A DNA stretch of 37,066 nt from an uncultured Eubacteriales bacterium (GTDB taxonomy: Bacteria > Bacillota > Clostridia > Christensenellales > CAG-138), in contig UQYI01000023.1 of the NCBI GenBank assembly GCA_900545265.1, positions 1 through 37,066 of the forward strand, written 5' to 3'. Below are positions 16,084 through 23,033 of this stretch, in pieces. The notes beneath the pieces were generated by a model, which saw only the letters and a list, made by a program, of their open reading frames with translations, did not search any database and was not told the DNA's origin. The number at the start of each line of letters is the position of its first letter. Within the stretch, counting starts at the first letter, position 1. The position numbers were made by a program, and so were the translations under genes.

Positions 16084-16860
16084 TTATATTCTGTCGGCAA
16101 AAAATTCTTTCTCAGTGATGGGTTCGCCAGAATAAACCCCGCAGTCATATCCCAGCACCGTCAGGGTCACATACCCTTCCTTGATCCATCTGTCATCCGT
16201 ATCCCGTTCCTGCTCTCCGGGCAAAGGACCGCCCTTCACCATAGTAAACGCCCGTCGGCCTTCTTCCTCCGACAGCTCGTCATATCCTTTGGGATACAGC
16301 ACCAGCCCCAGGGGACAGTGCTTAAATCCCCGAATCTCTTCAAAAGGAAGATTAGGCACGTTGACGTTGTAAAACAAACCGAAAGGCAGCGGATGCGCAG
16401 CGGCATAAGCCAGTGCATACCGACCCACCCGGGCAGCGGTCTCAAAATGGCGGGTCGTTTTTTTATCCCACTGCAGGGACAGCGCCAAAGCGTTCATCCC
16501 CTGCAGCGCTCCCTCCTGCGCGGCGCCGCAGGTACCGGAATACAGCACGTCCGTGCCCAGATTCCCCCCATCGTTGATACCGGAAAGGAGAATGTCTATA
16601 TCCCGAAAAAGATTGGATTCCCCCAGCCGTGCGCTGTCTGCCGGGGTGCCGGAAACGGCATAGGCTTCCACCTCCGGAGCAAAGTCATAGATATGGGGTT
16701 GGGCATACAGGGTCCCGTAGCAGGTCAGGCAGCGGCTGGTAGCGCTGCGCTGCCTGTCCGGCGCAGAAACCAGCAGGGTATGATCCTTGTGAAGCTCCTG
16801 CACCAACGCCTCCATACCGGGGGCACAGATGCCATCGTCATTGGTAAGCATGATACGCAT
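16084..16860 (-). CDS. surE: 5'/3'-nucleotidase SurE
   Basis: A 258-aa metal-dependent phosphatase that removes 5' or 3' phosphates from nucleotides. The N terminus MRIMLTNDDGICAPGM carries the family's NDDG metal site (7-10), and the second signature LSGINDGGNLGTDVLYSGTCGAA is clear. Length is typical. It is the first gene of the six-gene leftward operon; a promoter candidate lies just upstream and the ribosome site is AAGGAAG-like. Confidence 0.93.
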   Translation of the reverse strand: MRIMLTNDDGICAPGMEALVQELHKDHTLLVSAPDRQRSATSRCLTCYGTLYAQPHIYDFAPEVEAYAVSGTPADSARLGESNLFRDIDILLSGINDGGNLGTDVLYSGTCGAAQEGALQGMNALALSLQWDKKTTRHFETAARVGRYALAYAAAHPLPFGLFYNVNVPNLPFEEIRGFKHCPLGLVLYPKGYDELSEEEGRRAFTMVKGGPLPGEQERDTDDRWIKEGYVTLTVLGYDCGVYSGEPITEKEFFADRI

Positions 16861-16890
16861 ACAATACGTTTTCCTTCCTGTTTGTCTACT

Positions 16891-16919
16891 ATAGTACCCT
16901 ACAGGAGAAAAAAATGCAA
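16891..16919 (-). promoter_or_regulatory. predicted promoter of the surE operon
   Basis: Leftward -35 TTGCAT (16919-16914), 17 bp, -10 TACTAT (16896-16891), about 30 nt before the surE start. Confidence 0.6.
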
Positions 16920-17132
16920 GAAGGACTGCACGAGAATGCAGGTCTTCTCTGCCCGCAGAGGGACCGACAGGTTTCCGGATGCAGCGGTTATAAACGAGTG
17001 AAAGCTCTTTTCAGTTCCTTTGCCCTGCATCTTCTTTTTTTGCAGAAGCATTCTTCCATATGTTGTTCATTTCATCCTGCGTTTTCTGCAGTTTGAGATC
17101 CGGCTTTTCGAAGGTGGAGCATATATGAGGGC
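16920..17132. other. intergenic stretch downstream of the cloverleaf repeat
   Basis: Together with the repeat at 17133-17220 this fills the 386-bp gap between surE and feoB. Only short, weak dyads were seen (for example around 17030-17045); no gene with a ribosome site and no clear terminator for feoB. Confidence 0.4.
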
Positions 17133-17220
17133 AGGGGGCGCACTGCGTGCCTGCAGCACGCCTGCGGGGCATCTGCCCCGCAGAGTTCCGGCGGTTTTGC
17201 CGCCGGAACGTGCGCCCCCT
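17133..17220 (+). repeat. cloverleaf-forming dispersed repeat, copy A
   Basis: This 88-bp element folds on itself as a four-way junction. The closing stem is GGGGGCGCAC (17134-17143) with GTGCGCCCCC (17210-17219), plus one A-T pair outside. Inside are three hairpins: GCGTGC/GCACGC (17145-17161, loop CTGCA), CTGCGGGGC/GCCCCGCAG (17162-17183, loop ATCT) and GTTCCGGCGG/CCGCCGGAAC (17185-17209, loop TTTTG). Only T17144 and A17184 are unpaired at the junction. A second copy lies at 36198-36288 on the other strand, about 92% identical, with differences in loops, one junction base and the tip of the third stem. Copy A begins 27 nt after the feoB stop. The family is not one I recognise. Confidence 0.85.
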
Positions 17221-17246
17221 TACTCCGGAAAGCTATACCATGAGTC

Positions 17247-18971
17247 TTACAGGATCCACCGGATCCCCAGTGTCAGCAACGCCGTAATTCCATAGGCGAA
17301 GAGGGTCTGCCACAAGAACCTCCCCAATAGCCTTTTGCCGGTTTCGCCCCGAATGACCAGCTGCGCACTGATGCAGGGCGGCAGCAGCAATGCCAGCATC
17401 CCCAATGAAAAGGCTTCCAGCGGCAAAAGACCCCTGGTCCCGGGGCCATACAGCAGCCCCAGCGCAGCGGCCATGGTCTCCTTGGCCCCTATGCCGGAAA
17501 GAAGCACCACCGCCCCCCGCCAGTCTTTCAGTCCCAAAGGATACAGCAGGGGCGCCAGTGCCCTTCCCAAAGGCGCCAGCAGACTTGCCTCCAGACTCTC
17601 CGTATAGCCAAAGGCCGATGTCAAGTGCATGAGCAGCCACAGACCCCCGGCAGAAAGCAGCAGTATCGGCCCTGCCCGGAGCACAAATCCCCGGGCCTTT
17701 GCCCCGGTTTCCCGAAGAACACTGGGCATATGGGGCCGCCGGTAGGGCGGCAGCTCCAGAGTCATGGAACCGGGAGCCCTGAAATGGGAGGGGCCCAGGC
17801 ATCCCCATATCACCCCCGTCAGCAAGCTCAGCCCATAGAACAGCCCTACCCCCGCCCATGGCTTTCCCGGAAACAGGCGGGATGCCAGCACCCCCGTCAA
17901 AGGAAGCTTGGCCGTACAGGGCACAAAGGGCAGCAGGCGCAGAATCCGCTCCCTGTCCTCTTTCCGTTCCAGAGAACGGGCAGCCAGGGCCGCCGGCACC
18001 GTGCATCCAAAGCCCAATAACAGCATAATGGCGCCCCGGCCGTCCAGTCCCAACCGCCCCATAGCCCGATCCAGCAAAAAGGCGGCCCGTGGCAGGTAGC
18101 CGCAATCCTCCAACACCCCCAGCAAGAAATACAGCACCGCCACCTGCGGCAAAAAAGCCAGCACTGTGCCCACGCTCTGCCACAGCCCTTCTCCCAGCAT
18201 GCCCCGAAGCAGAGGGGGCAGCGTCCGGGGCAGTATTCCGCGCAGCAGAGTCCCCAGAGCCAGCAATCCCTCCTCCAGCGGCCGGGAAACAATGGGCCCC
18301 ACCCAAACAAAAGCCGCAAAAAACACTGCCGCCATAATGCACAAAAAACAGATCACGCCCCAGAAAGGCCCACACAGTATTCGGTCTATGCCCACTGGCC
18401 GGCGGCGGCCGGGTACCCGCAAGCAGGCTTCTGCTATGCGCCCGGCACTTTTATGACGGGTTTCCGTGCCGCTCCATGCCGGGTCCCACCGGGGGATCCG
18501 GGCTGCACACAAAAGCCCTCGCACTTTCTCCAGGCATCCAGGATCTCTGGCACACAGAGGCAGGCAGGGAACCCCCAGCATTCGCTCCAGTTCCGGAACA
18601 TCCAGCTGCAGTCCCAGCCGCTCCCCCTCATCGGCCATATTCAGCAGCACCGCCATGGGCTTTTGATACCGGCACAAGGCCAGCGTAAGGGGCAAGCTCC
18701 TTTCCAGCGCGGTCATATCCAGCACATTCAGGATCAAATCCGGAGCATACGCTTCCAGTTGCTGCCGGGCCAGCGCCTCGTCCGGACCTCCCCCGGACAG
18801 AGCATACAAGCCGGGGAGATCCAGAAGCATATCCTCTGTTCCCCGGATGATCCCCTGAACCGCCTCCACCGTTACCCCGGGCCGGTTTCCCGTAGGGGCT
18901 CTGCGTCCCGTAAGTGCATTGAATAAAGTGGTTTTACCGCAGTTAGGCTGACCCGCCAGTAATATGCGCAT
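17247..18971 (-). CDS. feoB: ferrous iron transporter FeoB (short form)
   Basis: A 574-aa inner-membrane Fe(II) importer driven or gated by an N-terminal G-protein domain. G motifs: GQPNCGKTT (7-15), the switch threonine in GVTVE (32-36), DLPG (51-54) and NMAD (111-114). The membrane part has the gate motifs GFGCTVPA and PFVPCTAKLPL, where the cysteines that line the pore are kept. It is shorter than the usual 650-770 residues and the linker between G domain and membrane is compact. The start at 18971 is chosen because GGGGAGG precedes it and the G1 motif then lies at the normal distance; an ATG 31 codons upstream is unsupported. No feoA is adjacent. A terminator-ended leader lies upstream (19125-19261). 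Confidence 0.93.
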   Translation of the reverse strand: MRILLAGQPNCGKTTLFNALTGRRAPTGNRPGVTVEAVQGIIRGTEDMLLDLPGLYALSGGGPDEALARQQLEAYAPDLILNVLDMTALERSLPLTLALCRYQKPMAVLLNMADEGERLGLQLDVPELERMLGVPCLPLCARDPGCLEKVRGLLCAARIPRWDPAWSGTETRHKSAGRIAEACLRVPGRRRPVGIDRILCGPFWGVICFLCIMAAVFFAAFVWVGPIVSRPLEEGLLALGTLLRGILPRTLPPLLRGMLGEGLWQSVGTVLAFLPQVAVLYFLLGVLEDCGYLPRAAFLLDRAMGRLGLDGRGAIMLLLGFGCTVPAALAARSLERKEDRERILRLLPFVPCTAKLPLTGVLASRLFPGKPWAGVGLFYGLSLLTGVIWGCLGPSHFRAPGSMTLELPPYRRPHMPSVLRETGAKARGFVLRAGPILLLSAGGLWLLMHLTSAFGYTESLEASLLAPLGRALAPLLYPLGLKDWRGAVVLLSGIGAKETMAAALGLLYGPGTRGLLPLEAFSLGMLALLLPPCISAQLVIRGETGKRLLGRFLWQTLFAYGITALLTLGIRWIL

Positions 18972-19124
18972 GAAATTGCCTCCCCATATACATATATGAA
19001 AGCATATGTGCCGGAAGGTCATACCATGCCGCCCCTGATTTATACCTGCATGGAACCGGATCATACGTCTCTTTGGATCTGCACTTTTTGTCTGCTCCTG
19101 GCGGCGGACAGGTATATGTACATA
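18972..19124 (-). promoter_or_regulatory. feoB leader region
   Basis: Between the upstream terminator and the feoB start lie about 150 nt without an obvious consensus promoter. Directly before the ribosome site an inverted repeat, ACATAT and ATATGT separated by 8 nt (about 18991-19010), could form a hairpin beside the GGGGAGG site. FeoB is therefore expressed either by read-through of the terminator at 19125-19154 or from a promoter I cannot define. Confidence 0.35.
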
Positions 19125-19154
19125 ATAAAAAACCCTCGGCCTTTAAGCCGAGGG
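19125..19154 (-). terminator. intrinsic terminator upstream of feoB
   Basis: Leftward CCCTCGGC (19154-19147 as read on the - strand) pairs with GCCGAGGG (19140-19133) around a 6-nt loop, followed by TTTTTTATT. No leftward gene precedes it, so it ends a short non-coding transcript or attenuates feoB. Confidence 0.85.
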
Positions 19155-19226
19155 AAAGGAAAAAGGAGAATCCCGGAATAAGAGGAGGGCTCTTCTTCCG
19201 GGTCAGGAAGAATGCTTTTTTAATAT
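19125..19226 (-). ncRNA. candidate small RNA or attenuator leader ahead of feoB
   Basis: A predicted transcript of about 100 nt between the promoter at 19233-19261 and the terminator at 19125-19154. It has no start codon with a reading frame. A hairpin at 19202-19172 has 7 + 5 bp around one mismatch, with a CCCTC loop; a competing 7-bp stem (19212-19206 with 19199-19193) uses the same bases, so two states are possible. The loop and the pyrimidine-rich stretch before the terminator (TCTCC, TTCC, TTTCCC) could pair with GGAGG ribosome sites, as C-rich small RNAs of Firmicutes such as FsrA do. Sequence alone does not show whether it acts in trans or only on feoB. Confidence 0.5.
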
Positions 19227-19232
19227 GTTAAA

Positions 19233-19261
19233 ATAATAGCATGGTTTTTCCCACTATGCAA
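19233..19261 (-). promoter_or_regulatory. promoter of the candidate small RNA/feoB leader
   Basis: Leftward -35 TTGCAT (19261-19256), 17 bp, -10 TATTAT (19238-19233) with an extended TG. A GGATAAT half-site (19264-19270) resembles half of a Fur box but has no good partner. Confidence 0.65.
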
Positions 19262-19352
19262 GAGGATAATGTAAATGAATCGTGAAGAAATTTCACTTTT
19301 TTCGTTTTTTCAGAAAATGCGGCGTTCAAAGGCTCTCTGTTTTCCATAAGTT

Positions 19353-19535
19353 TATAATAAAATCATATAGGTGCTGGACTTGCCCCACCCAAAAAGAGGC
19401 TCTCATAATAGTGGGGGCGCCATACAACAGTTGACAGGCATAGCCGCTGCGGCTGTTCTTGTGTTCTCCCCGGCCATGTGGTAACATGAGATCAAACAAA
19501 CTTGCAAATCGATTTTTACAGAGGAGAGATCAGGT
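19353..19535 (+). promoter_or_regulatory. -10 box and structured 5' leader of the HEAQH gene
   Basis: A TATAAT at 19353-19358 (no matching -35 seen) would start a leader of about 170 nt. Bases 19370-19421 can form a two-part stem: GGTGC/GCGCC at the base and CCCCAC/GTGGGG above it, with an 8-nt bulge on one side only and a small GAG/CTC hairpin at the top. A short AGCCG/CGGCT hairpin (19442-19454) and a CATGT/ACATG hairpin near 19475-19488 follow. It does not match a riboswitch class I know. Confidence 0.4.
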
Positions 19536-20444
19536 ATGCAAATCAGTCAGTTTTTTCTGAACGGAGACATAAAAGGCGCCATTGCATACATGCGCGATCA
19601 CAAGGAATTCAAAGATATTCTCCCTGCATATGTCGCAATTTTTGAAAACTGCGAATACCGCACGTATGAAATACCGGACCGGCTCAACGATATCCTGCGT
19701 TTGTATCAGATCTATTTCCGCGATACCTTTTATTGCGGATTACCGGAGGCGGAAGCCGCAGAAAAGCTGCTGGCGCAACTGAAGATACTCCTGGATATGC
19801 CGGATGCAACGGAAGCGCTTCTGGCTGAACAGCTTCAATCGGTGTTTGAAGCGAATGGCTATCATGCGCTTTTCGGAAAAACTCAGGGATATTACGGCCC
19901 ATATATCTGGCGGGATACGGTTCCGACCGTCTACCGTGTCGAGCTGCCCGACGGAACGGCAGAGTATACGGTCAATATTCTCAAAGGCTTCGTGTTTCGG
20001 AGCTGGATGGATTATCTGACCTTCGGCAGATTCGGTACGGGTGGCTGGGCTTCGCCCGATGGCACGATCAACTGTATTGAGCAGGGATATGATTTTGAAA
20101 GCGAACGGTTTCTTGTTTCTCTTCTGAAACACGAAGCACAGCATACTGTGGATATGAATCAATTCCCGGGAATCACCCCCGCGGAGCTGGAATACCGGGC
20201 AAAACTGGTGGAGCTCCATTACTCCAGCGATTTGGGGTTGCTGCAAGAGTTCTTATCGGTAGCGGATGAACGCAGAACCGGGGACAGTCATGGGGCAGCT
20301 TCTGCAAAGATCAAGCTGGAGTTTGCAGATACGGATCAGCAGTCGCTCTCCTGCATCCAGGCGCGGGCGCTGGAACTGCTTCATGCGCATACGAAAGAAA
20401 TGGAAGAAAAATATGGACGGCAGAAACCGGTGCCCAATGATTGA
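19536..20444 (+). CDS. uncharacterised protein with HEAQH zincin-like motif
   Basis: A 302-aa protein I do not recognise by name. The ribosome site GAGGAGAG lies 9 nt before the ATG. The N-terminal 100 residues look helical, with no signal peptide or membrane segment. Residues 199-206 read HEAQHTVD, and 13-20 residues later comes ELEYRAKLVEL (E217, E219). This is the HExxH...E layout of gluzincin-type metallopeptidases, so a cytoplasmic zinc hydrolase is possible. The region with FRSWMDYLTFGRFGTGGWASPDG (about 155-175) may form the substrate side. It is the only rightward gene between two long leftward blocks, has no partner gene, and its leader is AT-richer than the surroundings, so acquisition by transfer is plausible. 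Confidence 0.7.
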   Translation: MQISQFFLNGDIKGAIAYMRDHKEFKDILPAYVAIFENCEYRTYEIPDRLNDILRLYQIYFRDTFYCGLPEAEAAEKLLAQLKILLDMPDATEALLAEQLQSVFEANGYHALFGKTQGYYGPYIWRDTVPTVYRVELPDGTAEYTVNILKGFVFRSWMDYLTFGRFGTGGWASPDGTINCIEQGYDFESERFLVSLLKHEAQHTVDMNQFPGITPAELEYRAKLVELHYSSDLGLLQEFLSVADERRTGDSHGAASAKIKLEFADTDQQSLSCIQARALELLHAHTKEMEEKYGRQKPVPND

Positions 20445-20561
20445 TCGCCGTAATTCCGGTTTGCCTAACAGATAAGGCCGCACCTCTATATGGGCTGTGA
20501 GCCAAAGTTCCCCGGGTACAGAAATATCCAGAATGGGTTACACTGCCTTGCCCCGGATTGC

Positions 20562-20600
20562 AAAAACAGCGTGACCGCAAGAGTCACGCTGTTTTTTCTT
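20562..20600. terminator. bidirectional terminator between convergent genes
   Basis: A perfect 14-bp stem (20562-20575 with 20583-20596), 7-nt loop, A tract on the left and T tract on the right, so it can end transcripts of the HEAQH gene and of the beta-propeller gene. Confidence 0.93.
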
Positions 20601-20638
20601 GTCTTACGAACACAGGCTTAAGGCCCGTTCCCGGTTCT

Positions 20639-22498
20639 TCAGCTCAGACGGATGAAGAAGATCTTCTGATCCCCCCGGCAGCCCACTACCATGTAGTTTC
20701 CATACAGAGCAGGAGAAGCCTCAAAGTTACTTTCCGTGGGCTGGATGGTATCCAGCACTGTGCCCGTACGGCCGTCGATAAGATAGATATGGCCGCCGCT
20801 GTCTGCCTGGATGATATAGCCGTTTCCGTTGGTATTGTACACCACTGCCGGAGAGCTCCAGCTGTAGTGATCCAGAGGCATCGACCATGCCTCGGTCATG
20901 GTATCCTTATGAAGCGCCACCAGCACGCCCTTGTCCTTGCCGCCACCGCAGCGGGCAAAGTTTACGAACACCAGATCGGAAAGGTTATTCTTGCCGACCA
21001 CCGCCGTATCCTGAATACCGCCGGAAACACCGGAAACCGTCTCTACGGTCTTCCCGTACTGCCCCACGATCTCGCCCGTCATGGCGTTGATCTTAAAGAA
21101 GGGCGTCACACCGGTGGCTCTGCTGTCCTGGGTAAAGTGCAGGGAAGTGCCCACATACAGATAAGCCTCCGTATCAGAGATCACATCCAGCACAGGGGAA
21201 GCGTTGGTGTCGTCCAGCGTATCGGCTACCCACTTAATCTGCATGGTGTTCAGATCGATGCACTGGAAAAGCCCGTCGTTGGAGGAAAGATAGATAAACC
21301 CGTTCCACACGGCGGCGCTGCCCTCATACCCCAGCCACTTATGGGTGGAATCCGCTTTGTCCAATGCCGTATAGGAAATGTTGCTGTCATAGCGGAACTT
21401 GACCATATTACCCGGATTCACGGAGATAATACCGTTCTGCCGGTCAAAGTTGGTGTTCAGCTTAACAGTGTACAGAATGCCGTTCTCGCCGGGCCAGATG
21501 AGGGTATCGGTCTTTTCATCAATCAGGGGCGCACTGTCATAAGCGTACCACTGACGCTTGGCAAAGGAATCGGAATCCTGAAGACCCAGTTCATAGATCT
21601 TCTGCCCGGTGAGCAGGTTAATGACCATAGCCCTGGCCTTGGATTCCGGCTCGTCATATTCGTCTCCCGAGCCTACATACAACAGAGGGTACCCCCGGGG
21701 ATCCACGGTACCGGTGCCCTTAAAGGGCATTTTCATGACCAGCTTGTCTCTGGTCTCCTTGCCGGATTCCAGATCAAAGAAGTAAATATTCCCGTCTTCG
21801 GTGGGATAGATGACCTCCACCAGATCCTCTTTGGCCTTGGCCCAATCGTAGAGGTTCATCATCTGGCGCACATCGCTTTCCCACTTTACGATGAGGGGCT
21901 GCCCCGTCCAGCCGCAGCCGGACCAGTAGCCCTTGGTAAAGCCCCGGCCTTTTTTGATCTTATCGACCTTGACTTCCTGATACACGGTCATCTTGTTCTC
22001 GGAAAGATTGACCGCTCCATAGCCCGAAAGATCCCGGTAATTATTCCCCCGGAAGCACAACACACCGGGGACCCGGGAATAGGAATCCCCGCTGCCGAAG
22101 CGGATCTTTTCCGTGCGCTCATAGGTGCTCACTTCCGTGCCGTCCACCTCGATATGCCCCACATAGCCGTATTTCTCCGGATTGCTCTCCGCTACACAAT
22201 AAGGAGTGGGTTCCGGCGTAGGGCTGGGAGTAGGCACCGGGGTAGGCGTAGGCTCCGGTGTGGGGGTGGGAGAAGCGGTGCTGAACAGCTGCTTGATCCA
22301 GCTGCCCTGTTCCGTCTGCTCCGGCTGCCCGCCCTGAACCTGCTGCTCATTGCGGCTGCCGCCCATAAGCAGCGTGGCGATCAGCAGAAAAAGCAGCCCC
22401 AAAGCCACTACAAAAACGGCCAGAACGGCATAAAACCGGGGCTTGAAAACCAGCTTTCTGCGCCTGGACTTTTTCTTTTTCTTCTTTACTTGAGACAT
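20639..22498 (-). CDS. membrane-anchored PQQ-like beta-propeller protein
   Basis: A 619-aa surface protein. A Lys/Arg-rich cytoplasmic start (KKKKKKSRRRK) is followed by one membrane helix (about 23-46), then a Pro/Thr/Glu repeat linker (about 75-99). The remainder is built of PQQ/WD-like propeller blades: repeated patterns such as GNIYFFDLESGKET, DGLFQCIDLNTMQIKWV, GVTPFFKINAMTGEIVG and GGHIYLIDGRTGTVLD, each with aromatic/Gly-rich strands and DxxTG turns. It is thus an extracellular scaffold or ligand-binding propeller; no catalytic motif was found. A GGAGG site precedes the ATG. The gene stands alone with a shared terminator downstream and a long leader (22499-22756) upstream. Confidence 0.85.
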   Translation of the reverse strand: MSQVKKKKKKSRRRKLVFKPRFYAVLAVFVVALGLLFLLIATLLMGGSRNEQQVQGGQPEQTEQGSWIKQLFSTASPTPTPEPTPTPVPTPSPTPEPTPYCVAESNPEKYGYVGHIEVDGTEVSTYERTEKIRFGSGDSYSRVPGVLCFRGNNYRDLSGYGAVNLSENKMTVYQEVKVDKIKKGRGFTKGYWSGCGWTGQPLIVKWESDVRQMMNLYDWAKAKEDLVEVIYPTEDGNIYFFDLESGKETRDKLVMKMPFKGTGTVDPRGYPLLYVGSGDEYDEPESKARAMVINLLTGQKIYELGLQDSDSFAKRQWYAYDSAPLIDEKTDTLIWPGENGILYTVKLNTNFDRQNGIISVNPGNMVKFRYDSNISYTALDKADSTHKWLGYEGSAAVWNGFIYLSSNDGLFQCIDLNTMQIKWVADTLDDTNASPVLDVISDTEAYLYVGTSLHFTQDSRATGVTPFFKINAMTGEIVGQYGKTVETVSGVSGGIQDTAVVGKNNLSDLVFVNFARCGGGKDKGVLVALHKDTMTEAWSMPLDHYSWSSPAVVYNTNGNGYIIQADSGGHIYLIDGRTGTVLDTIQPTESNFEASPALYGNYMVVGCRGDQKIFFIRLS

Positions 22499-22756
22499 AG
22501 ATTCCTCCGTATGGATCTCCGGCGGTATATTTAGCTATTTTCCGCTCCCCGGCACGCTCCGCATGCGGCAGACCGGCCCGCCGAAGGGTCTTTGTTTGGC
22601 TGCAAAAATTTCTTCCTGCAACCGCCGCTTTTCCCTCGAAAAAGAGGATGCGTCCTCCCCATTTTGACGGAAAACCACGTTGAAAAACTATATGTTGCGA
22701 ATGGAAAAGCTTCCTGCCGAATGAATATACTTCCCCAACATGATTACATTTCCACA

Positions 22757-22807
22757 TTATAACAGCCATTTTTGAACAGTTCTTTGTGCATTTGTGAACT
22801 GTTATAA
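22757..22807. promoter_or_regulatory. operator-like palindrome cluster at the propeller promoter
   Basis: TTATAACAG (22757-22765) is repeated inverted as CTGTTATAA (22799-22807). Between them lies the palindrome GAACAGTTC (22774-22782), and GAACTGTT (22796-22803) repeats half of it. A leftward extended -10, TGTTATAAT (22764-22756), overlaps the first arm and has no good -35; an activator or repressor bound to these boxes could control it. Confidence 0.5.
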
Positions 22808-22986
22808 GATAAAATGTGTATAAAGTAAATACGGATACTCATGCATTTAGGCGTATTTTTATAAATCAGCCAGACAATGAAACTTCTCCGTGTTGTGCGG
22901 TATGTCTCCGTGCGCCCTTTTCAGGCGCATATGCGCATTCTTCCCGTTCTGTACTGCCCCGTATTTCGCCTTCCTTCTGCAGCAAA

Positions 22987-23014
22987 AAAGCAGCTTCCCG
23001 GAGGAAGCTGCTTT
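22987..23014 (-). terminator. intrinsic terminator of the glnS-gltX-ychF operon
   Basis: A perfect 12-bp stem (23014-23003 with 22998-22987), 4-nt loop, then a T tract on the - strand, 20 nt after ychF. Confidence 0.92.
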
Positions 23015-23033
23015 ATATCCGTATTCTGTTGCC

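Larger units (their letters stand above)
22499..23033. other. intergenic region upstream of the propeller gene
   Basis: This 535-bp gap holds the ychF terminator (22987-23014), an operator-like palindrome cluster (22757-22807) and an untranslated leader of about 250 nt before 22498. No gene with a credible ribosome site was found. The stretch 22810-22985 shows nothing recognisable. Confidence 0.5.

Noticed and set aside
17233..18375. Leftward Gly/Ala-rich frame overlapping feoB.
   Set aside because: It is the feoB region in a shifted frame and has no family motifs, while feoB has all its G and gate motifs.
19125..19226. Known metal riboswitch (NiCo/czcD type) ahead of feoB.
   Set aside because: The transcript has only two hairpins and none of the conserved bases I associate with that class, so I call it a candidate small RNA or attenuator only.
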